A stretch of DNA of 53,839 nucleotides from Thalassococcus profundi (GCF_003344785.1 NZ_QPMK01000025.1:1-53839); one strand, 5' to 3'. Shown: positions 1 to 7,977, counted from the stretch's first letter. The notes: a model not told the origin generated them from the letters alone. Program-made: numbers and translations.

Positions 1-58
1 CTGTCACGGTCAAAGCGACTGCAACCGAGGGGAGGAGTTTTTTGAGTAAATGGCGCAT
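1..58 (-). CDS. Partial gene start: secreted protein of unknown function
   Basis: A minus-strand reading frame opens with ATG at 58 and runs off the left edge. Only 19 residues are visible. They read MRHLLKKLLPSVAVALTVT, a basic N-region followed by a hydrophobic core, which is the pattern of an export signal. A GGAGG ribosome-binding site lies about 9 bases before the ATG, and a plausible promoter lies upstream at 86-114. The product is probably exported. Nothing about its function can be read from this piece. Confidence 0.6.
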   Translation of the reverse strand, partial: MRHLLKKLLPSVAVALTVT

Positions 59-85
59 TCTGAGGAACCTCCATGACCGGAGTCC

Positions 86-114
86 AGCATACATACGATA
101 ATATACTATCGCAA
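86..114 (-). promoter_or_regulatory. Putative promoter with internal palindrome
   Basis: Reading the minus strand, TTGCGA (109-114) and TATGCT (86-91) are separated by 17 bases, a reasonable housekeeping promoter for the gene starting at 58. The spacer and -35 contain the near-perfect palindrome CGATAGTATATTATCG (96-111), a likely repressor operator. Which regulator binds is unknown. Confidence 0.4.
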
Positions 115-229
115 CACGAAGTATAAAGTCGCATAATGAAGTTTATGTTAACCAACTGGCGCCCTGAGCCGCTAAAACATTACGATTTGATAATGCCCCG
201 GCAAGGGCAGTGCCACCGTACCAAAGTTA

Positions 230-246
230 CTCCTTTGCGAAAGGAG
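230..246 (+). promoter_or_regulatory. Hairpin enclosing a strong ribosome-binding site
   Basis: CTCCTTT-GCG-AAAGGAG forms a perfect 7-bp stem with a 3-base loop. The right arm is an excellent Shine-Dalgarno sequence placed 5 bases before the ATG at 252, so folding would mask it. Whether the downstream frame is a real gene is uncertain. Confidence 0.4.
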
Positions 247-251
247 CGACC

Positions 252-578
252 ATGTTCAGAACTTTCGGATTGCTCTTGGGTCTCGCAACTGCTGTAGCTC
301 TTTTGTTTATGGTTTCGAACAGATGCTGTCTTCTGCGAAGGCATCTGATTGAAAGCTACTCTACCTTTCACTTGCCCAGGCGATTGCCGCCTTCATTTCC
401 GCCGGGTCGAACTGACGGAGTTCTGCCGTGGTCAGCACGTCGGCGAACCTGGTTCCCCACTCCAACAAAGCCCCTTCGCCCACCACAGCGACGCGGCGGA
501 AGTCATTCCTATGGGCTGTGTCGATTTTCAGATCTTCGAGCAGAGCAGACGGCCCCTCGTAGCCTTCGAACCTCGTGA
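252..578 (+). pseudogene. Possible remnant of a small membrane/secreted protein gene
   Basis: The frame starts at ATG 252 right after an AAAGGAG ribosome-binding site. The first 22 residues (MFRTFGLLLGLATAVALLFM and onward) form a convincing hydrophobic segment. After about residue 30 the composition turns to Arg/Pro-rich, typical of an antisense shadow, and from 361 on it lies over the end of the SpoIIAA-like gene on the other strand. I read it as the beginning of a lost gene joined to unrelated sequence. It may also be a genuine very short protein. Low confidence. Confidence 0.2.
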
Positions 579-723
579 GATCGAGAACCAGGCCGGGCTT
601 ACTTGTCTCTTGCAGGCGCTCATGAAGCAGGGCGTGCATCCGTTTCAGGTCGCTTTCGCTGAGCTTGCCCTCGCAGGCGAGGCCAATCGTGTCGTCATGA
701 TCTGTCAGGGTCTCGGTGAACAT
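361..723 (-). CDS. SpoIIAA-like (STAS-type) protein
   Basis: This 120-residue soluble protein resembles the SpoIIAA-like family (DUF3478), STAS-fold proteins often found beside membrane transporters. The pattern LVLDLTRFEGYEG near the middle and the C-terminal DPAEMKAAIAWA are typical of the family. The start was chosen at ATG 723 because GGAGG lies 6 bases ahead. A longer reading to 798 would run far into the transporter gene. It overlaps the end of the upstream CDF exporter by 29 bases, so the two are translationally coupled. Its role in metal tolerance is not known from the sequence. A regulatory partner of the exporter is only an inference. Confidence 0.8.
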   Translation of the reverse strand: MFTETLTDHDDTIGLACEGKLSESDLKRMHALLHERLQETSKPGLVLDLTRFEGYEGPSALLEDLKIDTAHRNDFRRVAVVGEGALLEWGTRFADVLTTAELRQFDPAEMKAAIAWASER

Positions 724-1660
724 GGTTTTCCTCCGCTTCTTCGGGCTTGCCGTGACCGTAAAGGTCAGCGTTTTCGTGTGCGCGGTCTTCGTGCTCAAAT
801 TCTAGGCTGGAATGTCCGATGCTGAAATCGTCCTTCAGCCGGTCCTTGATCGCGGCCTTGATCTTTTCGATCCGGCCCCAGGCGTCCGTCGTCAGCACGA
901 CGTGGCAGTCCAGAGCCGCCTCGTGCTCCTGCATCTGCCACAAATGCACGTGATGAACCTCCGCGACACCATCCACACCCTGCATCGCCTCAACGACGGC
1001 TTCGTTATCGATGTCCGGTGGACTGCCGAGCATCAGCGTCCGAATCGGACCGCCGATCTCGGTGAAGGCGAGGTAAAGGATGTAGAAGGCGATGCCGATG
1101 GTGATCGCCGGGTCGACCCACCGCATGTCGTAAAGGATGATCAGGGTGCCGCCAAAGACGACGGCAACCGAGGCGGCAGCGTCCGACAGGTTGTGCAGGA
1201 AGAGCGCACGGATGTTCACGCTGCCCTTCTGCATCGAATAGGTGAGCATTGCCGTCAGCGTGTCGATGAAAAGCGCTATACCGCCCAGGATCACCACCGT
1301 CCAGCCCTGTACCTCGGGTGGGTCGATCATCCGCATGCCGCCTTCGTAGATCAGGTAGAAGCCGATCAGGATAAGGGTCGTGTAGTTGATGAGCGCTGCG
1401 ACGATTTCCACCCGCCCATAGCCGAAGGTCATGCGCTCGTCCGCCGGGCGGCGAGCGATCTTACGCGCGAAGAAGGCGATCACCAGCGACGCCATGTCCG
1501 AGAAATTGTGGAGGGCATCCGCGATCAGCGCGAGGCTGCCGGAAAGGATCCCGCCGACGATCTGCGCGACCGTCAGGAGGCCGTTGGCCCAGATGGCGAT
1601 GGAGACGCGACGATCACCGGATTGAGGATCGATGTGGGCGTGGCCGTGATCATGCGGCAC
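695..1660 (-). CDS. Cation diffusion facilitator exporter (CzcD/ZitB-like)
   Basis: A 321-residue CDF-family inner-membrane antiporter that would move Zn2+, Cd2+ or Co2+ out of the cytoplasm in exchange for protons. The two metal-site motifs are clear: ADALHNFSD (about residues 47-55) and HNLSD (156-160). Six hydrophobic segments are followed by a cytoplasmic C-terminal domain with VHHVHLWQMQ and a His-rich tail ending HVHRD. The N-terminus is also His-rich (PHDHGHAH). I chose the GTG at 1660 because GAGGAG lies 7 bases ahead and the family begins this way. ATG 1675 is possible. It overlaps the transglutaminase-like gene by 11 bases, so both belong to the operon driven from the promoter at 2450-2480. 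Confidence 0.92.
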   Translation of the reverse strand: MPHDHGHAHIDPQSGDRRVSIAIWANGLLTVAQIVGGILSGSLALIADALHNFSDMASLVIAFFARKIARRPADERMTFGYGRVEIVAALINYTTLILIGFYLIYEGGMRMIDPPEVQGWTVVILGGIALFIDTLTAMLTYSMQKGSVNIRALFLHNLSDAAASVAVVFGGTLIILYDMRWVDPAITIGIAFYILYLAFTEIGGPIRTLMLGSPPDIDNEAVVEAMQGVDGVAEVHHVHLWQMQEHEAALDCHVVLTTDAWGRIEKIKAAIKDRLKDDFSIGHSSLEFEHEDRAHENADLYGHGKPEEAEENHVHRDPDRS

Positions 1661-2420
1661 GGTTCGTCTCCTCATGGCGGTGGTTCGGCCGATCGAATCC
1701 AGGGACCGGCGGCAAGATTCCGCGGCGGATGCGGCGAACCCTGGCATTCATCCAGTGACGGATGACGTGGCGATAGAGCAAGTCGCGCACAAATCCGAAG
1801 TTCTGGCGGTGCTTTGAGTAAAAATCGTCGGGTGCGTTGAAGGTTCCAAGATCGCGAACAATACCGGTTTTCTGGATGTAGGTTTCATTGCCGGACCAAG
1901 TGACAGGCGGGGCGCTCAGACACTCCGTTCCAACCCCGTAGCCGCACAGACTATCCGTCTCGCGGAATTTCTGCTGCAGCGTCTGCAGGAAAGGCGCGTC
2001 CAGGATGAAGCCTTCAAGATTGACCCATCCGTCGCCCAAGTCCACCTCTACCCAGGAGTGGAGGATTTCGGACGGCGCGAGGGGATAGACGAGTTCCGGA
2101 ACGACGCCTCTCTGAAGCGCCTTGTGGATTGTGAACCCGTGCAGTCGGCAGCGAACTCCCACGCCACGCAGCAGGGCCATGAGGAGCGTGCCCTTGGTGT
2201 TGCACTGCCCGTGGCCATCTGCGAGGACCTCGGACGCCGGAATGTCGTCGGCGCGGTTGTAGCCGAAGGTAATCTCGTTCCTGACGAAATCATAGATGGC
2301 CCCAGTTCGGTCCTCGCTGGGAAGGTCTGCCCAGCCGCGCTCCTCGATCAGTTTTGCAATTGAGGTCGCGTCAAAATCCAGCAGCCGGGTTTTGGCCAAA
2401 TGAGGGTCGGCGGGGTTCAC
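1650..2420 (-). CDS. Transglutaminase-like family protein
   Basis: The 256-residue product has the transglutaminase/papain-like fold signature: GQCNTKGTLL with Cys73 as likely nucleophile, HSWVEV with His121, and an acidic residue in the LEGFILD segment (about 136-141). No signal peptide is seen, so it is probably cytoplasmic. The substrate is unknown; bacterial members can be proteases or amidases rather than cross-linkers. The start is GTG 2420, with GAGGAG 7 bases upstream. The longer frame from 2444 would begin at or inside the predicted transcription start, because the -10 box is at 2450-2455. It is first in an operon with the CDF exporter and the SpoIIAA-like protein, hence presumably metal-induced. 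Confidence 0.85.
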   Translation of the reverse strand: MNPADPHLAKTRLLDFDATSIAKLIEERGWADLPSEDRTGAIYDFVRNEITFGYNRADDIPASEVLADGHGQCNTKGTLLMALLRGVGVRCRLHGFTIHKALQRGVVPELVYPLAPSEILHSWVEVDLGDGWVNLEGFILDAPFLQTLQQKFRETDSLCGYGVGTECLSAPPVTWSGNETYIQKTGIVRDLGTFNAPDDFYSKHRQNFGFVRDLLYRHVIRHWMNARVRRIRRGILPPVPGFDRPNHRHEETNRAA

Positions 2421-2449
2421 GGGATATCTCCTCGAATCGTTCACGAGAA

Positions 2450-2480
2450 TATGTATTTGCTACAGTCACTGTAGCTTCAA
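2450..2480 (-). promoter_or_regulatory. MerR-type promoter (Zn/Cd/Pb class)
   Basis: On the minus strand TTGAAG (2475-2480) and TACATA (2450-2455) are separated by exactly 19 bases. The long spacer contains the perfect dyad CTACAGTGACTGTAG (2460-2474). A 19-bp spacer with a central dyad is the hallmark of MerR-family activated promoters. It drives the transglutaminase-CDF-SpoIIAA operon. The MerR protein encoded at 3193-3621 is the obvious candidate regulator. Confidence 0.8.
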
Positions 2481-2489
2481 GCCCCGATT

Positions 2490-3110
2490 TCAGGCCGAGT
2501 CCTTGGTTACCTGATCGTCATTGTGCACCGCCTTGTGGTGTTCACCATGCGCGTCTCTCAGGATTCCGACGCCACCCCAGGCCGCGATGCCGGCGACAAT
2601 CACGCCCACGACAAGGTCCGGCCAGTTCGTTCCGAGCCAGGCCACGAGCCCGCCTGCGACGACGATTCCGAGATTGGCCGCGAAGTCGTTCCAGCTGAAC
2701 GTATTCGCCGCTCGGATGTTTACGTCCGGATCGCGAAGCCGTGCCAACAGCCAGACGCAAAGTGCGTTGATGGCCGCCGCTACCAGCGCCATGACAATCA
2801 TGATGGTGCCAAGAGGATCCGATCCGCCGACGTAGCGGCGCCAGGCGTCATAAAGGATGCCAAGGGCGAAGAGGATCAGCAGGCCGCCCGAAACGTTTGC
2901 GGCTCCGCGCTTCCACTTGGCGGAGCGGGACAGTGCGAAGAGGCTGATCGCGTAGACGAAACTGTCCGACAGATTGTCGAGGCCATTGGCGATAAGCGCG
3001 CTTGAATCGCCGAATGCGCCCGAGGCGAAGAAAGCGATTGCCAGCCCGATGTTGAGACCCAGCACGATCCAGAGTGTGCGTCTTTCCGTTGCGTTTCTCT
3101 GCTCCGCCAT
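2490..3110 (-). CDS. Short CDF-like cation transporter
   Basis: A 206-residue membrane protein with about six hydrophobic segments that aligns in style with the membrane half of cation diffusion facilitators (NGLDNLSDS around residues 42-50; FSWNDFAANLG further on). It has no cytoplasmic metal-sensing C-terminal domain, only a short tail with HGEHH. The usual His of the first metal site is replaced by Asp (D45 and D49), so the ion may differ from Zn2+. It follows the MerR gene at 83 bases in the same direction and ends just before the divergence of the next MerR-type promoter. Function as a metal exporter is inferred from family and neighbours. Confidence 0.85.
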   Translation of the reverse strand: MAEQRNATERRTLWIVLGLNIGLAIAFFASGAFGDSSALIANGLDNLSDSFVYAISLFALSRSAKWKRGAANVSGGLLILFALGILYDAWRRYVGGSDPLGTIMIVMALVAAAINALCVWLLARLRDPDVNIRAANTFSWNDFAANLGIVVAGGLVAWLGTNWPDLVVGVIVAGIAAWGGVGILRDAHGEHHKAVHNDDQVTKDSA

Positions 3111-3192
3111 GCCGGGTATCCAAATTAGTGAATTGCCAATGAGTAACTAACACCGGGCTTTTTGCGTTCCGATCAAAGGTCGTCGAAATTGC

Positions 3193-3621
3193 TCAGGCGC
3201 CGATCTCTTCATGGTCGGTCAGGCATTCGGAATGGTCGCGCAGTACCTCGAGCACACGGCAATCAGAAGTCTGGCCGCCGCTGCACTCATGCACCATCCG
3301 CTTCAATTCCGTCCGCAGCGCCTCGAGCCGCGCCAATCGTTGCTCGACCTGTTTGAGTTGCCGACGGGCGATTGCATCCGCCTCTGCACAGGACTTTCCC
3401 GGATGATCGCTGAGATCGAGGAGCTCACGGATCGCGTCCAACGAGAAGCCCAGTTGCCGAGCGTGCCGGACGAATGACAAGCGGTCGAGTTCGGCGTCGC
3501 CATAGCGTCGTTGGCCCCCCTCGGTCCTACCGGGCTCAGGCATAAGTCCGATCTGCTCGTAATACCGGATGGTCTGCACTTTTGTTCCGGTCTTCTTCGC
3601 CAGAGTCCCAATCGTCAGCAT
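3193..3621 (-). CDS. MerR-family metal-responsive regulator (CadR/PbrR/ZntR-like)
   Basis: A 142-residue activator. The N-terminal winged helix-turn-helix reads TIGTLAKKTGTKVQTIRYY, followed by the dimer helix and a metal-binding C-terminus with cysteines at about 78, 113, 121 and 133. This pattern fits divalent-metal (Zn/Cd/Pb) sensors rather than CueR, which has only a CxxxxxxxC pair. ATG 3621 was chosen for its GGGAG site; the frame could extend 5 codons. A dyad CTACACCCACTGTAG lies just upstream (3640-3654) and may be an autoregulatory site, though its -35 and -10 are poor. It probably controls the four Zn-type promoters in this window, including the divergent one at 3732. Confidence 0.9.
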   Translation of the reverse strand: MLTIGTLAKKTGTKVQTIRYYEQIGLMPEPGRTEGGQRRYGDAELDRLSFVRHARQLGFSLDAIRELLDLSDHPGKSCAEADAIARRQLKQVEQRLARLEALRTELKRMVHECSGGQTSDCRVLEVLRDHSECLTDHEEIGA

Positions 3622-3731
3622 TTCCGCTCCCCGCATTACCTACAGTGGGTGTAGCTTTATGCGGTGCGCATCACAAGCTTCACCTGAGTTTCACAGATAG
3701 GTGATTGTTGGCCGATCGGTGACAATCACGC

Positions 3732-3762
3732 TTGAACCTACAGTAGCTAGAGGATGTAAACG
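3732..3762 (+). promoter_or_regulatory. MerR-type promoter (CadR/PbrR class) of the envelope operon
   Basis: TTGAAC (3732-3737), a 19-base spacer holding CTACAGTAGCTAGAG, then TAAACG (3757-3762). The layout closely resembles the published lead/cadmium promoters of the PbrR/CadR type, in which CTATAGTAACTAGAGG fills the spacer. It lies 36 bases before the first SCO gene and should drive the whole 3.8-11.5 kb operon. Confidence 0.8.
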
Positions 3763-3798
3763 CACACAAAATATAGAATCAAGTTCGGGCGGAGCGGC

Positions 3799-4401
3799 GT
3801 GAGGCTTTCAGGTCTTCAGAAGGTATTGTGGGTGTTGGCGGGCGCGGCGGCGTTCGTTTTCATCTGGCTGTTGCTATGGTCCGACTACCGTGCCGACCTT
3901 GCCCGAGCCGAGAATGAACCACCGTTTCTTGCTGATTTCGAACTGACCGATCATCGGGGCATGATCCAAACGGACGAAGATTTCAAAGGTCGCTGGATGC
4001 TGGTCTTCTTCGGCTTCACCAATTGCCCTGACGTCTGTCCGACTACACTGTCCGAAGTCGCGGCCGTGATGGAGGGCTTGGGCGATGAGGCGGCAAAGGT
4101 CCAGCCGATTTTCATAACGATTGATCCGGAGCGGGATACGCCGACTGCACTTGCCGAGTATGTGCCCCTGTTCGACGCAGGGATCATCGGGCTGACCGGT
4201 ACACCGGAGCAGATCGCCGCGACATCCGAAACCTTTCCGATATTCTTTGAGCGGATCGAGCAGGCGACTGCGCCGGGCGGATACACGATGGGTCACACGT
4301 CGCATCTTTTCCTTTTCGACACGCAAGCAGGCTTCGCGGACTCCTGGCCCTACGGCACGCCCGCCGAAGAGATCCTCGCCGATCTGAGACAGAGGATCTG
4401 A
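3799..4401 (+). CDS. SCO1/SenC family copper chaperone (first copy)
   Basis: A 200-residue thioredoxin-fold protein held by one N-terminal membrane segment (residues 8-28), with its domain in the periplasm. FTNCPDVCP (Cys76, Cys80) and the distal His (GHTSH, about 166) form the Cu site known in SCO proteins, which deliver copper to cytochrome oxidase or act as thiol reductants. The start is GTG with GGAG 4 bases upstream. It is the first gene after the CadR-like promoter, and the DsbB gene follows after 5 bases. A second SCO copy lies four genes on. Confidence 0.93.
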   Translation: MRLSGLQKVLWVLAGAAAFVFIWLLLWSDYRADLARAENEPPFLADFELTDHRGMIQTDEDFKGRWMLVFFGFTNCPDVCPTTLSEVAAVMEGLGDEAAKVQPIFITIDPERDTPTALAEYVPLFDAGIIGLTGTPEQIAATSETFPIFFERIEQATAPGGYTMGHTSHLFLFDTQAGFADSWPYGTPAEEILADLRQRI

Positions 4402-4406
4402 TCGTC

Positions 4407-4829
4407 ATGACCCGACTTTCCGGAGAGACGGCCCTTGGCCTGGCCTGGATCATCGCGCTCACCGCGTCGCTTGCAGTGCTTTTCATCGGCGAGGTTCTGG
4501 GGCAGACACCTTGCGTGCTTTGCTGGTTTCAGCGTGCCTTCATGTTTCCCTTGGCCATCATCCTCGGGCTCGGGCTCTGGTGGCAGGACCGGCGTGTGGG
4601 TCGCTACGGGATCGCGCTGGCCTTGGGCGGTGCCGCCGTCGCGTTTTGGCATATGGGCCTCTATGTCGGGCTGATCCCCGAACGCATCCAGCCCTGCACG
4701 GCCACCGGCCCATCCTGTACCGACGACAATCAACTGGTCTTCGGCATTCCGATTCCTTTGATGGCGCTCGTCGCCTTCGCGATGATCGGTCTGCTGTCGG
4801 CTCTCTCACTGAAGGAAACACAAGAATGA
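4407..4829 (+). CDS. dsbB: DsbB-family disulfide bond formation protein
   Basis: A 140-residue, four-segment inner-membrane protein that would reoxidise DsbA with quinone. Both periplasmic cysteine pairs are present: CVLC (36, 39) and Cys97/Cys104. The length matches the short BdbC/DsbB type. It overlaps the DsbA-like gene by ATGA, so the two are translationally coupled and form an oxidising pair inside a metal-inducible operon. Confidence 0.92.
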   Translation: MTRLSGETALGLAWIIALTASLAVLFIGEVLGQTPCVLCWFQRAFMFPLAIILGLGLWWQDRRVGRYGIALALGGAAVAFWHMGLYVGLIPERIQPCTATGPSCTDDNQLVFGIPIPLMALVAFAMIGLLSALSLKETQE

Positions 4830-5485
4830 AACGACGCGGCCTCATCCTGTCCGTTCTCGCGCTCGGTGTCGCCGGTTTCGGCGGTGCCGCCTGGTATGCC
4901 AGCCGCACCGACCCGATTGCCGCGGCCGATCCCATCGACCCTGAATTGGCCGACGCGCTGATCCGACCCTATTCCCCGATCCTTGGTCCTGTGGATGCGC
5001 CCGTAACCATCGTTGAATTCTTCGACCCAGCCTGCGAGGCATGCCGCGCTTTCTATCCGGTCGTCGAGGATATCATGGCGGAGCACGGAGACGCGGTGCG
5101 CGTTGTAATTCGCTATACGCCTTTTCACGGCGAGGCGTCAGTAGAAGCGATCCGTGTGCTCGAGGCGGCGCGCATGCAGGACGTGTTTGAACCCGTGCTT
5201 GAGGCAGTCCTGCGCGAGCAGCCGAAGTGGGCCTCGCACGGGGCGCCGGAGCCGGGTTTGATTTTACAGATAGCTTCGACCGCAGGGCTCGATACGGATG
5301 CCGCCCGGACACAGATGCTGGCCCCCGGTGTCGTGGCGGTGCTCAACCAGGACCGCGCCGATGTCGAGACAGTCGGGGTCCGCCAAACACCCACGTTCTT
5401 CGTGAACGGCAAGCCTCTCGATCCGTTCGGTGAGGCCGAATTGCGGAGGCTGGTGGCAGTGGAAGTTGCGGCAAGCCAAAGCTGA
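4826..5485 (+). CDS. DsbA-like thiol oxidoreductase
   Basis: A 219-residue protein with an N-terminal membrane anchor or signal (residues 5-24) and a thioredoxin/DsbA fold. The active site is CEAC (Cys70, Cys73) in EFFDPACEACRAFYP, and the cis-proline loop is VRQTPTFFVNG near residue 190. It would introduce disulfides into periplasmic proteins, probably the Cys-containing metal chaperones of this cluster. The frame is open further upstream, but the ATG at 4826 gives a normal signal sequence and the 4-base overlap with dsbB. Confidence 0.9.
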   Translation: MKRRGLILSVLALGVAGFGGAAWYASRTDPIAAADPIDPELADALIRPYSPILGPVDAPVTIVEFFDPACEACRAFYPVVEDIMAEHGDAVRVVIRYTPFHGEASVEAIRVLEAARMQDVFEPVLEAVLREQPKWASHGAPEPGLILQIASTAGLDTDAARTQMLAPGVVAVLNQDRADVETVGVRQTPTFFVNGKPLDPFGEAELRRLVAVEVAASQS

Positions 5486-5507
5486 TTTGCGGAGGCAGGA
5501 GAAACGA

Positions 5508-5978
5508 GTGGTGAAGAAGTTGAGATATTCCAATGCATTGGCCGTGCTTTTGACGGTTGCAGGGCTGTCGGCCCCCGCACTGGCCGGTTCGGAGGATGTC
5601 GTGGTCGAGAATGCGTGGTCCCGCGCCTCGATCGGCGTCAACAGGCCAGGTGCCGCCTATTTGACCGTGCGCAACACGGGTGAAGACGCCGTGACGCTGA
5701 CCGGACTTGCGACACCGCTGGCCATGATGCCCGAGATCCATGAGTCGAAAACCAACTCCGATGGCGTCAGTTCCATGGCGCCTGCAGGCGAGATCACGAT
5801 TGAGCCCGGCCAAAGCGTGGCATTGGAGCCGGGAGGGTTGCACGCCATGCTCATGAAGCTGCAAGAGCCGATGACCGAAGGCGAGACTTTCCCGCTGACA
5901 CTGACCTTCTCGGATGGCGGCAAGGTGACGGTCGAGATCCCAATCCTCGGGATCGCGGCGCGTGGACCGGAGGGCTGA
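5508..5978 (+). CDS. PCu(A)C copper chaperone
   Basis: This 156-residue periplasmic protein has a cleavable signal (ending near APALAG) and the PCuAC copper site pattern: a His in MPEIHES, a Met about 12 residues on (VSSM), then HAM in the GGLHAMLM segment. PCuAC passes Cu(I) to cytochrome oxidase, often together with SCO, which is encoded directly downstream with a TGATG overlap. The start is GTG 5508, with AGGAG 6 bases ahead; GTG 5511 is equally possible. Confidence 0.9.
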   Translation: MVKKLRYSNALAVLLTVAGLSAPALAGSEDVVVENAWSRASIGVNRPGAAYLTVRNTGEDAVTLTGLATPLAMMPEIHESKTNSDGVSSMAPAGEITIEPGQSVALEPGGLHAMLMKLQEPMTEGETFPLTLTFSDGGKVTVEIPILGIAARGPEG

Positions 5979-6604
5979 TGCAACGTCGGCAGCTCGTTCT
6001 ATACGGCGCAGCCGGTGCCGGCGTTCTTGGCCTGACGCTCTTCGTGGGCTGGTGGCGGGTGGACGGGCCCAGTGCTCCGAAACCTGCTGGCCAAAGGCCC
6101 CTCCCCTTGTCGGCAATGGATTTCCGACTGACAGATCACGAAGGCAATGAGGTTGGCCCAGAAACCCTGATCGGACGCCCGACAATGGTGTTCTTCGGGT
6201 TCACCTACTGCCCGGACGTCTGCCCGACCACGCTATCGGATATCTCCGGCTGGCTTGAGGAACTGGGCGACGAGGCTGCGCAGATTAACGTGGTCTTCAT
6301 CACGGTCGATCCGGCGCGGGACACGGTCGAGGCCATGGCCGAATATGTCGGCTATTTTCATCCGGTCATTCGTGGCTGGACGGGGCCGGAAGACCAGATT
6401 GCCCGCGCTGCAGAAGGGTTTCGTGCCTCATTTGAGCGCGTCCCGACTGAGGGCGGCGGCTATACGATGAACCATACGGCAAGCGTATTCCTGTTCGATG
6501 CCGAGGGTGAGCTCGTCACCATGATCGACTATCACGAGCCAAGAGAATTCGCGGTGCCGAAGATCCGGCGCGCACTGACAGAAGACGTAGAGGGGGCAAC
6601 ATGA
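5978..6604 (+). CDS. SCO1/SenC family protein (second copy)
   Basis: A 208-residue membrane-anchored SCO protein. FTYCPDVCP holds Cys78 and Cys82, and the copper His lies in MNHTASVFLF. It resembles the first SCO of the operon but differs through most of its length, so this is an old duplication rather than a recent one. It overlaps both neighbours by a few bases (TGATG with PCuAC, ATGA with the M23 gene). The PCuAC-SCO pairing suggests copper delivery or thiol reduction at the outer face of the inner membrane. Confidence 0.93.
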   Translation: MQRRQLVLYGAAGAGVLGLTLFVGWWRVDGPSAPKPAGQRPLPLSAMDFRLTDHEGNEVGPETLIGRPTMVFFGFTYCPDVCPTTLSDISGWLEELGDEAAQINVVFITVDPARDTVEAMAEYVGYFHPVIRGWTGPEDQIARAAEGFRASFERVPTEGGGYTMNHTASVFLFDAEGELVTMIDYHEPREFAVPKIRRALTEDVEGAT

Positions 6605-7974
6605 AGATAAGAACTGTCTTGGCGGCCGTTGCGGTCGCAGGCGCATTTTCGGTGACCGCCATCGCCATCTCTGGCGTTCTGTCCAAAGAACCGGTGCCCC
6701 CTGCGATTGCTGAAGCGACCCTCTGGACTCCCGATCCGCTCGCGCCGCCCCGGATTGCCGAAATCAATTCGGTCCGCCCTACACTCGCCCAGGCGGATAT
6801 CGCATTCGAGTTCAGACCCGTGCCCCTCCTGACCGTTTCCCCCGCTGATACCTCCTTGCCATCTATCGAGCCCCTGCTGGTCACCTGGTCGCGCGAGATT
6901 GCGTCGGGCGAGACGCTTGATGCGGTCCTTTCCGATGCGGGGCTGGATGCTTCGGATCGCGCCGAAATCGCCTTGGCGATTGGCGCGGAATACGATCTGC
7001 GCCGTCTGCGTCCGGGTCACATCATTACCGTGGTTTCCACAACGGACGACAACCCGCGTCGTGTAGAACTCGCCGTCGAAGACGGTGTCCGGATAGAGGC
7101 GGTCTTCGGCGAACAGCTTGCCGCCCGCGTGTTGGAGCCGGATCCCGAATTGGTGACTTTCGCCGGCGAGGCGGTGATCGAGAGCTCGATTTTCGCCGCC
7201 CTAGACACGGCAGACATCCCCGCCCGTTTTGCGGTGGACCTGGCGCAGATGCTGGGCGGCACCGTGGATTTCCGTCGTGATCTTGCGGGTGGCGAGACGA
7301 TGCGCCTCCTTTGGCGCGAGGCCCGAGAGGGGAACAAGAGGATTGGTCAGCCTGAGCTTGCCTTCGCTGAGCTGGATCTTGGGGGATCGGTCTACGAGAT
7401 CGTCTGGCCGGACGACGGCAGCGGTCAAGCGACGATCTATATCGACGGAGAAGTGCTGCGCGTGTTCGCGCAACCGGTTGAAGGTGCACGGCTGAGTTCT
7501 GTGTTCGGGCGCCGTACCCACCCGGTCTACGGCAATGTACGGATGCACACAGGGGTCGACTTCGCGGCGGCGCGCGGCACACCGGTACAGGCGACGGCGC
7601 CGGGCCGCGTAAGCTTCATCGGCCGACGCGGTGGGTATGGCCGGGTCGTCGAGATCGCTCATGGCTCCGACACCCTGACGCGCTATGCGCATCTGAGCGC
7701 CGTACCGGACGGGCTCACACTAGGGCAGCGCGTGATGGCCGGAGATATGATCGGGCGGGTCGGTGCGACGGGTACCGCGACAGGGCCCAACCTACATTAC
7801 GAAGTGCTGGTGGACGGTCGCCCGACCGACCCTCTCTCCGACGACCGACTGGCAGAGGCGGCCGAGCGTGAAGCGGACGACACGGCCGCGCTTGAGCGAC
7901 TGCGTGAGGCGCGTTCACTTCTTGCTGAGAGGCTCGCCAGCGAATTTGCACAAAAGACAACCGAAAGGCTTTGA
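6601..7974 (+). CDS. M23-family murein peptidase
   Basis: A 457-residue exported or membrane-anchored protein. The N-terminal hydrophobic stretch (residues 5-27) is followed by LysM/OapA-like domains (about 90-230) and a C-terminal LytM/M23 zinc peptidase domain. HTGVDF (His about 315, Asp about 319), YAHLS and LHYEV (about 398) are the zinc and catalytic residues of active family members. It probably cuts peptidoglycan cross-bridges. A murein hydrolase inside a metal-induced operon is unusual, and it sits with LspA and Lnt, which also act on the envelope. The last 40 residues are charged and helical. Confidence 0.9.
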   Translation: MKIRTVLAAVAVAGAFSVTAIAISGVLSKEPVPPAIAEATLWTPDPLAPPRIAEINSVRPTLAQADIAFEFRPVPLLTVSPADTSLPSIEPLLVTWSREIASGETLDAVLSDAGLDASDRAEIALAIGAEYDLRRLRPGHIITVVSTTDDNPRRVELAVEDGVRIEAVFGEQLAARVLEPDPELVTFAGEAVIESSIFAALDTADIPARFAVDLAQMLGGTVDFRRDLAGGETMRLLWREAREGNKRIGQPELAFAELDLGGSVYEIVWPDDGSGQATIYIDGEVLRVFAQPVEGARLSSVFGRRTHPVYGNVRMHTGVDFAAARGTPVQATAPGRVSFIGRRGGYGRVVEIAHGSDTLTRYAHLSAVPDGLTLGQRVMAGDMIGRVGATGTATGPNLHYEVLVDGRPTDPLSDDRLAEAAEREADDTAALERLREARSLLAERLASEFAQKTTERL

Positions 7975-7977
7975 TCC

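Noticed and set aside
812-1765. A 317-codon open frame on the plus strand opposite the CDF exporter
   Set aside because: Arg/Asp/His-rich composition without any family motif; it is the antisense shadow of a clear transporter gene.
2523-3005. A 160-codon plus-strand frame
   Set aside because: Antisense to the short CDF protein, which has convincing membrane segments and coupling to its neighbours.
3120-3165. Inverse TTAGT/ACTAA arms upstream of the short CDF gene
   Set aside because: Arms are only five bases with a long AT-rich interior; could be chance.
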